From Burkholderiaceae bacterium (GTDB lineage: Bacteria > Pseudomonadota > Gammaproteobacteria > Burkholderiales > Burkholderiaceae_C): 5,819 nucleotides of DNA. Below are positions 1 to 5,618 of this stretch, one piece after another. A program made the position numbers and the translations under genes. The stretch is taken from the NCBI GenBank assembly GCA_023260355.1, contig JALQVJ010000445.1, positions 1 to 5,819 of the forward strand, given 5' to 3'. Each line of letters opens with the position of its first letter. Position 1 is the first letter of the stretch. The notes under the pieces are model-generated. The model was not told the DNA's origin and searched no databases. It saw only the letters and a list, made by a program, of their open reading frames with translations.

Positions 1-3000
1 CCCTTGCAGGTGTTTGGCTTGCGCCTCTTCCGGCAAATCGAACACCTCGATATGAACGCCATCGCCTGCATCAACCAAGGCGGGAAAACCGATCAGGGTC
101 TGGCCTCGTTGCGAGATTTCCATGAGCTCTGGCAATTCGCCAAAGGACCACGACGTGTAGAGCGTTTGTGCGTCTGCGCTCGCACTGTGCGCCTTGCGCT
201 CCGGGCGTGGATCGCTGGCTTGGCGGCCCGGCTGGCCGGTGCTGGGTGCTGCATGGGCTGGGGCTGCTTTGCCCTCGCCGCCGGCCACATCGGCTGGCTT
301 GGTTTGGATCTTCAAGGCCGCGAGCGCTTGGAACGCCCCGCGCGCCTGGCCACCCCACTCCGCCTTCAGAGCAGCGAGACTGCGCCCCATCCCGAGTTGC
401 CGGCCATGCTCGTCCACCACGCGAATGTTCATTTGCAAATGCGCTGGCAGCTGGTCTGGCTTGAAATCACTGGCCTTCAAATCCAACTCGGTTTTGGCCT
501 TGATCAATGGCAGCAATGCCTGCAATAAACCATCGCGCCCAAACACGTCGGGCGCACTCAGCGCGTCAGTCATTTCTGCAGCGGTGTGTGGCAGGGGCAC
601 CATGCGGGCGCGGGGACGCTGTGGCAGCGTCTTGAGCAACGCCAGCACCTTTTCGCCCAGCAGACCGGGAACCAACCACTCGCATGTTTCCGTCTTGACT
701 TGGTTGAGCACAAACAGCGGCACGTTGACCGTCACGCCATCTCGGGCGTGGCCAGGTTCATGGAGGTATTGGGCCTCGCAATCCACGCCGCCGAGCTTGA
801 GATGCGAAGGAAAACGCTGGGCCGTCACGCCCGACGCCTCGTGCCGCATCAAGTCATCGCGGCTCAGGCGCAGCAGCTGCGGGTTTTGCCTTGACTCGCG
901 CTTCCACCAAGCTTCGAGGCTGCGCTGGTCACAAATCTCGGCAGGAATCTGCGCGTCATAAAACGCCTCAATCAATGCGTCGTCCACCATCACGTCTTGG
1001 CGCCGAGACTTGTGCTCGAGCTCGAGCACCTCGCGCACCATGCGTTTGTTGGCTGACATGAACGGCAAGCGGGTTTCCAGCTCCTCTGCGACCAAAGCCT
1101 CACGAATGAAGATCTCGCGAGCGAGCGGCAAATCGACTTGACTGAAATCCACTCGGCGCTGGCTGTAGACCACCAAACCGTACAGTGTGGCGCGCTCATC
1201 GGCGACCACGCGGCCGGCTTTCTTTTCCCACCGCGGGTTGAGGATTTGCTTCTTGAGGAGGTGCTCACCCACCCGCTCCAGCCAAGCGGGCTCGATGGCC
1301 GCCAACCCCCGGCCGAACAAGCGTGTGGTTTCGACCAATTCCGCCGCGACCAACCAGCGCCCTGGCTTCTTGTTCAAGTGCGCGCCAGGGTGCTTCCAGA
1401 ACTTGATGCCTCGGGCGCCCAAGTACCAATCTTCGGTGTCACTTTTGCAGCCCACATTGCCAAGCAAGCCGGTGAGCAACGCCAAATGCAATTGCTCGTA
1501 CGAGGCAGGCTCGGTGTTGGGCTTCCAGCCATGCTCCGCCACCACCGTGTGCAACTGCGTGTGCACATCGCGCCATTCACGCAACCGGCGGACGTTGATG
1601 AAGTGATCGCGCAACAGCTGCTCGTACTGGCGATTCGACAGCTTGTGCGCATCAACACCTTGTGCAGTCTGGCCACCACGGGACTGGTGCACCCAATCCC
1701 ACAAGCGCAATATGCCCGCGAACTCACTCTTGGGGTCGTCAAACGGCTTGTGGGCTTGGTCGGCTTGGGCTTGCTTGTCCAGTGGCCGCTCGCGCACGTC
1801 TTGCACACTGAGTGCAGCGGCGATCACCAGCACCTCTTTGAGCGCGCCGTGCTCTTTGGCGGCCAACAGCATCCGCCCCACGCGGGGGTCCAGCGGCCAG
1901 CGGGACAAGGTCTTGCCCAGCGGCGTCAACTCTTGCTCTTCGTTCATGGCCCCCAACTCAACCAGCAGTTGGTAGCCATCGGCGATGGCGCGCTGTTTAG
2001 GCGGCTCGATGAATGCAAAGTCTTGCACCGCACCCAGCCCGAGATCTTTCATGCGCAGAATCACCCCCGCCAATGAACTGCGCAATATTTCTGGATCAGT
2101 GAAGCGCGGGCGCTGCGCAAATCCAGCTTCGTCATAAAGGCGAATGGCTACGCCGTTGGAGACACGACCGCATCGACCCGAGCGTTGCTGGGCCGCAGCC
2201 TGGCTGATGGGCTCAATTTGCAGTTGCTCCACTTTCTGGCGGTAGCTGTAACGCTTGACCCGGGCCAGCCCTGTATCGATCACGAAACGGATGCCCGGGA
2301 CGGTGAGCGATGTCTCCGCGACGTTGGTGGCCAACACAATCCGCCGCCGCGCATGGGGCTTGAAGATGCGGTCTTGCTCGGCCTGGCTCAAGCGCGCGAA
2401 GAGCGGCAACACCTCGCTGTCTCGCAATGCCGGTTGGTGACTCAAGTGCTTCGTCAAATGGTGTGCCGCCTCACGAATCTCTCGCTCGCCAGGCAGAAAC
2501 ACCAAAATATCCCCGCTGTTGGCACCGCCTCGCCACAGTTCATCCACCGCATCTGCGATGGCGTTGTTCAAGTCGAAATCTTTGGACTCCAAAAATGGGC
2601 GATAACGCACCTCCACATCAAAAGTGCGCCCACTGACCATGAGCACGGGGGCGGGTCCCTGTCGGCCAGCAAAGTAATTGGCGAATCGGTCGGCATCGAT
2701 CGTGGCCGAGGTGATGATGACTTTGAGGTCCGGCCGGCGCGGCAAGAGCTGGCGCAAGTAGCCCAGCAGAAAGTCGATGTTCAGGCTGCGCTCGTGCGCC
2801 TCGTCGATGATCAGCGTGTCATAGGCCTTGAGCAGCGGGTCACGTTGCGTCTCTGCCAGCAAGATGCCATCAGTCATGAGCTTGACTGAAGCGTGCTGGC
2901 TCAAGCGATCTTGGAAACGGATTTTGTATCCCACCACATCGCCGAGCTCGGTCTGCAGCTCCTGTGCAATGCGCTTGGCCACACTCGTGGCAGCCACCCG

Positions 3001-3228
3001 ACGCGGCTGCGTGTGTCCAATCAAGCCGCCACCATTTGCCCTGCCGCGTCCCAATGCCAAAGCCATCTTGGGCAACTGCGTTGTTTTGCCAGAACCCGTC
3101 TCGCCGCAAACGACCACCACTTGGTGGGCTTGCATGGCCGCCATGATGTCGTCTCTGCGCTCGCTGACCGGCAATTCGGGCGGGAATTCCAAGCGGTAAT
3201 TCGGCGGGTTGGGGATGGTCTTCGTCAC
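1..3228 (-). CDS. hrpA: ATP-dependent RNA helicase HrpA (DEAH-box), 5' part, gene cut by left window edge
   Basis: The minus strand is open without a stop for 1076 codons from GTG at 3228 to position 1. The family is a cytoplasmic ATP-driven RNA helicase; in E. coli HrpA acts on mRNA and on stalled ribosomes. Motifs seen in order: Walker A GETGSGKT at residues 42-49, TQPRR (motif Ia) at 73-77, DEAH at 142-145, SAT at 174-176, VFLPGERE (motif IV) near 243-250, ATNVAETSLT (motif V) at 300-309 and QRSGRCGR (motif VI) at 348-355. A winged-helix/HA2 part follows (about 380-475), then an OB-fold-like part (about 580-645), then a long C-terminal region typical of HrpA (DUF3418) to the edge. E. coli HrpA has about 1300 residues, so roughly 200 are missing here. 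GTG 3228 is chosen because an in-frame TGA lies 15 codons upstream, no ATG lies between, and the next Met is past the conserved PPELPVSERR segment. No Shine-Dalgarno is visible. The gene is divergent from argA. Confidence 0.96.
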   Translation of the reverse strand, partial: MTKTIPNPPNYRLEFPPELPVSERRDDIMAAMQAHQVVVVCGETGSGKTTQLPKMALALGRGRANGGGLIGHTQPRRVAATSVAKRIAQELQTELGDVVGYKIRFQDRLSQHASVKLMTDGILLAETQRDPLLKAYDTLIIDEAHERSLNIDFLLGYLRQLLPRRPDLKVIITSATIDADRFANYFAGRQGPAPVLMVSGRTFDVEVRYRPFLESKDFDLNNAIADAVDELWRGGANSGDILVFLPGEREIREAAHHLTKHLSHQPALRDSEVLPLFARLSQAEQDRIFKPHARRRIVLATNVAETSLTVPGIRFVIDTGLARVKRYSYRQKVEQLQIEPISQAAAQQRSGRCGRVSNGVAIRLYDEAGFAQRPRFTDPEILRSSLAGVILRMKDLGLGAVQDFAFIEPPKQRAIADGYQLLVELGAMNEEQELTPLGKTLSRWPLDPRVGRMLLAAKEHGALKEVLVIAAALSVQDVRERPLDKQAQADQAHKPFDDPKSEFAGILRLWDWVHQSRGGQTAQGVDAHKLSNRQYEQLLRDHFINVRRLREWRDVHTQLHTVVAEHGWKPNTEPASYEQLHLALLTGLLGNVGCKSDTEDWYLGARGIKFWKHPGAHLNKKPGRWLVAAELVETTRLFGRGLAAIEPAWLERVGEHLLKKQILNPRWEKKAGRVVADERATLYGLVVYSQRRVDFSQVDLPLAREIFIREALVAEELETRLPFMSANKRMVREVLELEHKSRRQDVMVDDALIEAFYDAQIPAEICDQRSLEAWWKRESRQNPQLLRLSRDDLMRHEASGVTAQRFPSHLKLGGVDCEAQYLHEPGHARDGVTVNVPLFVLNQVKTETCEWLVPGLLGEKVLALLKTLPQRPRARMVPLPHTAAEMTDALSAPDVFGRDGLLQALLPLIKAKTELDLKASDFKPDQLPAHLQMNIRVVDEHGRQLGMGRSLAALKAEWGGQARGAFQALAALKIQTKPADVAGGEGKAAPAHAAPSTGQPGRQASDPRPERKAHSASADAQTLYTSWSFGELPELMEISQRGQTLIGFPALVDAGDGVHIEVFDLPEEAQAKHLQG
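1012..1029. repeat. 18-bp perfect palindrome inside hrpA
   Basis: GTGCTCGAG followed directly by CTCGAGCAC is self-complementary over 18 bp with no spacer. On the coding (minus) strand it encodes Val-Leu-Glu-Leu-Glu-His, so a Leu-Glu repeat written with CTC and GAG codons explains much of it. No function is known to me. Confidence 0.85.
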
Positions 3229-3309
3229 GCGGTCAACAACTAGTTCTGAATCAGGGGCGCAAATGCGTCAAAATGCGCATTATCCCAACCTCTGCGTGCC
3301 CGCCGCCCA
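3229..3309. promoter_or_regulatory. Divergent control region between hrpA and argA
   Basis: The 81-bp gap must hold the promoters for both genes unless they lie inside coding sequence. It contains two tandem 10-mers sharing AAATGCG (3261-3270 and 3271-3280), a perfect 10-bp palindrome AATGCGCATT (3272-3281) and an arm pair GCGCA/TGCGC (3257-3261 and 3274-3278). CATTAT at 3278-3283 could be a -10 for argA, putting the transcript start about 20 nt before ATG, but no good -35 matches it. On the minus strand TTGACG (3271-3266) resembles a -35 for hrpA without a clear -10. The assignment of either promoter is tentative. Confidence 0.4.
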
Positions 3310-4647
3310 ATGTCCGTCGTATTTGATTTCACTTTCGTCCCGTGGTTTCGCTCCGTTGCGCCTTACATCCACATGCACCGTGGCAAAACGGTGGTGGTTG
3401 GGGTCACCGGCGAGGCCATTGCCGCGGGCAAGTTGCCCCTGATTGCGCAGGACTTGGCGCTGATCAAAAGCATGGGTTTGCGCATCGTGTTGGTGCATGG
3501 CTTTCGCCCTCAAGTGAACGAACAGTTGATGGCCAAAGGCCACCCCGCCGAGTTTTCACACGGCATGCGTGTCACCGACAGTGTGGCCCTCGACTGTGCG
3601 CAAGAGGCGGCTGGGCAACTGCGTTTTGAAATTGAGGCTGCGTTCAGCCAAGGTCTGCCCAACACACCGATGGCGGGAGCGACCGTGCGGGTCATGAGTG
3701 GCAATTTCATCACCGCGCGCCCGGTTGGTGTGATTGATGGGAAGGACTTTCTGCACTCAGGCTTGGTGCGCAAAGTGGATGCTGTCGGCATCGCCTCGGC
3801 GCTGGATATGGGCGCTTTGGTTTTGCTGTCTCCGTTTGGCTTTTCGCCAACCGGTGAGGCATTCAACCTGTCCATGGAAGATGTGGCGACCTCTTGTGCG
3901 ATCGCGCTGCAAGCAGAAAAGCTCTTGCTCTTGACCGAGTTCGATGGTGTCCACCAAGACCCCTTGGATACCGATACCCCGATCGATACCGAGCTGCCGC
4001 TCATGCAAGCCAAGCAGACCTTGATCGAACTGCCCAAGAACGAGAACGCGCCTGATTTGGCGTTTTATCTGAAGCACTGCATCCGCGCGTGCGAAGGCGG
4101 CGTCGAGAGAAGCCACATATTGCCGTTTGCCGAAGACGGGGCCATCCTGCAAGAGATCTACACCCACGACGGCATTGGCACGATGGTCGTGGACGAAAAA
4201 CTCGAGAGCCTGCGCGAGGCCACGATGGACGACGTCTCTGCGATCTTGGCCCTGATTGAGCCGTTTGAGCAAGACGGCACCATGGTCAAACGCGACCGCA
4301 ATGAGATCGAGCGCGATGCGGGCAACTACACCATCATCGAGCACGATGGTGTGATTTTCGGTTGCGCGGCCTTGTACCCCTACCCAGAAGAGCGTTCAGG
4401 TGAAATGGCGGCACTCACTGTCTCGCCGCACAGCCAGGCTCAGGGCGATGGCGAGCGCCTGCTCAAACGCATCGAGCAAAGGGCTCGCGCCATGGGCTTG
4501 AAACAGATCTTTGTGCTCACGACGCGCACCATGCATTGGTTCATCAAGCGCGGGTTCGCCGAGGCGGGCACCGATGCGTTGCCACCTGCCCGCCGCAACA
4601 AGTACAACTGGGACAGACGCAGCAAGGTGTTGGTCAAAAAGCTTTGA
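3310..4647 (+). CDS. argA: N-acetylglutamate synthase (amino-acid N-acetyltransferase), complete
   Basis: The enzyme transfers an acetyl group from acetyl-CoA to L-glutamate, the first step of arginine synthesis in the cytoplasm. It has the classical two-domain form: an amino-acid-kinase-like N-terminal domain (about residues 15-290, with VLVHGFRPQ at 60-68, NTPMAG near 118-123 and LSPFGFSPTGEAFNL near 173-187), which in the family binds arginine for feedback inhibition, then a GNAT acetyltransferase domain (about 301-440). The acetyl-CoA loop QAQGDG is at 376-381 and WFIKRGF at 410-416. Its 445 residues are close to the 443 of E. coli ArgA. ATG 3310 is chosen because FVPWFRSVAPYIH starts at residue 9, an in-frame TGA lies at 3247-3249 and the next Met is residue 22. 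No Shine-Dalgarno precedes it. The last 14 bp overlap the end of dsbB on the other strand. Confidence 0.97.
   Translation: MSVVFDFTFVPWFRSVAPYIHMHRGKTVVVGVTGEAIAAGKLPLIAQDLALIKSMGLRIVLVHGFRPQVNEQLMAKGHPAEFSHGMRVTDSVALDCAQEAAGQLRFEIEAAFSQGLPNTPMAGATVRVMSGNFITARPVGVIDGKDFLHSGLVRKVDAVGIASALDMGALVLLSPFGFSPTGEAFNLSMEDVATSCAIALQAEKLLLLTEFDGVHQDPLDTDTPIDTELPLMQAKQTLIELPKNENAPDLAFYLKHCIRACEGGVERSHILPFAEDGAILQEIYTHDGIGTMVVDEKLESLREATMDDVSAILALIEPFEQDGTMVKRDRNEIERDAGNYTIIEHDGVIFGCAALYPYPEERSGEMAALTVSPHSQAQGDGERLLKRIEQRARAMGLKQIFVLTTRTMHWFIKRGFAEAGTDALPPARRNKYNWDRRSKVLVKKL
4634..4647. other. Convergent 14-bp overlap of argA and dsbB ends
   Basis: The two genes end inside each other. The shared 14 bp carry TGA for argA at 4645-4647 and TGA for dsbB at 4636-4634, centred on the palindrome AAAGCTTT. 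No stem-loop with a T-run follows either stop, so transcription of each gene probably enters the other on the antisense strand. Confidence 0.9.
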
Positions 4648-5164
4648 GGCCGCGCCGGTAGGTTTGACGCAACACGTGCACGAGCACGCCGGCAATCAGC
4701 AAGAAGTTCAAAAACGACCAGTTGGCGATCGTCAGCCCCAAAAACGTCCAGTCAACGGCTGAGCAGTCCCCACTCCCTTTGAATAGCATGGGGATGACCC
4801 GCTGCAGCGGGAACGCTTCGATCATGCCGTAGAAGTCGCGGCCACAGGACAGGATTTCTGGTGGATACCACTGGAGCCAGCTTTGGCGAGCGGCCGTGAA
4901 GGCGCCGCCGGCTGCCACCAACAAGCCCACCACTTGAAACGTGATGGCGAGGCCGCCTTCGCGCACCAGCACCACCAAACCCAGCACCAAAACCAAAAGC
5001 ACCAGAGCGTATCGCTGGACAATGCACATGGGGCAAGGCACCAAGCCCTCAACATGTTGCAAGTAAAGCCCATAGGTCAGCAGACCGATGCACCAGACGG
5101 CCGCCAGCAGCGCCGGGCTGCGCCACCGTGGGGTCAAGGCACGTTCAGTGAAGATGTTGGGCAT
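4634..5164 (-). CDS. dsbB: Disulfide bond formation protein DsbB, complete
   Basis: This inner-membrane protein reoxidises the periplasmic thiol oxidase DsbA and passes the electrons to quinone. Both cysteine pairs are present: C44-P-M-C47 in the first periplasmic loop and C107 (LSCGRD) with C134 (GDCSAVDW) in the second. R51 just after CPMC matches the conserved quinone-site arginine (R48 in E. coli). Four hydrophobic spans fit the family topology: about residues 17-36, 49-67, 72-90 and 141-165. The protein has 176 residues, the same as E. coli DsbB. The start is the only Met before the CPMC motif; a weak GAAG sits 7 nt upstream. The basic C-terminus (YRRGLKAF) fits a cytoplasmic tail. No dsbA lies in the window. 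The gene converges on argA and diverges from yggX, and no clear promoter was found upstream. Confidence 0.95.
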   Translation of the reverse strand: MPNIFTERALTPRWRSPALLAAVWCIGLLTYGLYLQHVEGLVPCPMCIVQRYALVLLVLVLGLVVLVREGGLAITFQVVGLLVAAGGAFTAARQSWLQWYPPEILSCGRDFYGMIEAFPLQRVIPMLFKGSGDCSAVDWTFLGLTIANWSFLNFLLIAGVLVHVLRQTYRRGLKAF

Positions 5165-5190
5165 GGCAGAGCTTCGTCGCTTTGGTCTTG

Positions 5191-5210
5191 GGCGCGCGCG
5201 CCGCGCACAC
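5191..5210. repeat. GC-alternating palindromic tract
   Basis: GGCGCGCGCGCC (5191-5202) is a perfect 12-bp palindrome, and CGCGCACAC (5202-5210) continues an alternating purine-pyrimidine pattern with one break. Such tracts can adopt left-handed DNA under supercoiling. It lies 26 bp or more upstream of the dsbB start. Confidence 0.7.
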
Positions 5211-5225
5211 CGGGGTGGATCGGTT

Positions 5226-5255
5226 CTGAGGCGCTGCGACCTCAGGCAATTGAGG
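5226..5255. repeat. Three-part inverted repeat CTGAGG / CCTCAG / TGAGG
   Basis: CTGAGG (5226-5231) can pair with CCTCAG (5240-5245) across an 8-nt loop. The same central CCTCA (5240-5244) can instead pair with TGAGG (5251-5255) across 6 nt. The two pairings exclude each other. The right arm overlaps the weak -35 suggested for yggX. Confidence 0.55.
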
Positions 5256-5276
5256 ATTTTCAGAGATTGTTACAGT
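5250..5276 (+). promoter_or_regulatory. Possible yggX promoter (weak)
   Basis: TTGAGG at 5250-5255 resembles a -35 and TACAGT at 5271-5276 a -10, but the 15-bp spacer is short of the usual 17. It lies in the A+T-rich part of the gap and would give a leader of about 50 nt. The match is weak and other starts are possible. Confidence 0.22.
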
Positions 5277-5287
5277 TCAGGGTCTGC

Positions 5288-5303
5288 GACGCAGGTGTGC
5301 GTC
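5288..5303. repeat. Hairpin in the probable yggX leader
   Basis: GACGCA and TGCGTC form a perfect 6-bp stem with loop GGTG, ending 17 nt before the yggX ribosome binding site. CTGCG-A-CGCAG (5284-5294) overlaps it and offers a competing pairing. No T-run follows, so it is not a terminator. Confidence 0.55.
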
Positions 5304-5320
5304 CCAACCGAACACAAACA

Positions 5321-5326
5321 AAAGGA
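5321..5326 (+). promoter_or_regulatory. Ribosome binding site of yggX
   Basis: AAAGGA ends 6 nt before ATG 5333, a good Shine-Dalgarno match at normal spacing. It is the only strong ribosome binding site in the window and fixes the yggX start. Confidence 0.75.
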
Positions 5327-5332
5327 TAACCG

Positions 5333-5605
5333 ATGGCTCGCATGATTCAATGCATCAAATTAGGTACTGAAGCGGAGGGGTTGGACTTTGCGCCCTACCC
5401 CGGCGAATTGGGCAAGCGCATCTACCTGAACGTCAGCAAGCAAGCCTGGGCCGATTGGCTCAAGCATCAAACCATGCTGGTCAACGAAAACCGCCTGAAC
5501 TTGGCGGACCAGCGCGCTCGCCAATACTTGGCGCGTCAAATGGAGAACCATTTCTTTGGTGATGGCGCTGACGCGGCACAGGGCTATGTGCCGCCCTCAG
5601 CCTAA
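5333..5605 (+). CDS. yggX: Fe(2+)-trafficking / oxidative damage protection protein YggX
   Basis: The 90-residue product matches the YggX family throughout: conserved Cys7 in the N-terminal [11 protein letters not shown], then [17 protein letters not shown], the [16 protein letters not shown] block (about residues 42-57), [15 protein letters not shown] and a GYVPP tail. Family members are small cytoplasmic proteins that protect iron-sulfur enzymes from oxidative damage and are thought to help iron transfer; in E. coli the gene belongs to the SoxRS response. No SoxS or Fur box could be recognised here. The start is supported by AAAGGA at 5321-5326, 6 nt before ATG. The gene is read away from dsbB, and 13 bp separate its stop from the next possible GTG start. 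Confidence 0.96.
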   Translation: MARMIQCIKLGTEAEGLDFAPYPGELGKRIYLNVSKQAWADWLKHQTMLVNENRLNLADQRARQYLARQMENHFFGDGADAAQGYVPPSA

Positions 5606-5618
5606 GCACTAGGCCCGC

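Larger units (their letters stand above)
5165..5332. promoter_or_regulatory. Divergent intergenic region between dsbB and yggX
   Basis: This 168-bp gap separates two divergent genes. The dsbB side (5190-5220) is very G+C-rich with an alternating GC/AC tract; the middle (5247-5280) is relatively A+T-rich, as expected for promoter DNA; the yggX side holds a small hairpin and the ribosome binding site. Several inverted repeats lie here and are listed separately. No tRNA, small gene or recognised operator was seen, and no convincing -10/-35 pair was found for dsbB. Confidence 0.5.

Noticed and set aside
4..961. Plus-strand open frames of 174 and 255 codons at the left edge
   Set aside because: Both overlap the C-terminal part of hrpA on the opposite strand, and their products are rich in Trp, Cys, Arg and Ser without family features.
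1138..2076. 312-codon plus-strand open frame
   Set aside because: It lies codon-for-codon antisense to hrpA, whose translation is motif-rich over the same bases. High G+C makes stops rare in this register, and the plus-strand product resembles no family.
2185..2889. 234-codon plus-strand open frame
   Set aside because: It is antisense to the helicase core (DEAH, SAT and motif IV to VI region) of hrpA; the open frame is a by-product of hrpA codon use.
3757..4344. 195-codon minus-strand open frame inside argA
   Set aside because: It is antisense to a fully conserved argA sequence and has no ribosome binding site or recognisable product.
4883..5345. Plus-strand open frames of 148 and 85 codons across dsbB and the dsbB/yggX gap
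   Set aside because: They are antisense to the conserved dsbB and then read through promoter-like DNA into the yggX start; the products are Gln/His/Arg-rich with no family features.
5501..5534. Inverted TTGGCG/CGCCAA arms and repeated ACTTGGCG within yggX
   Set aside because: They fall in conserved codons (Asn-Leu-Ala and Tyr-Leu-Ala) and are explained by the protein sequence.
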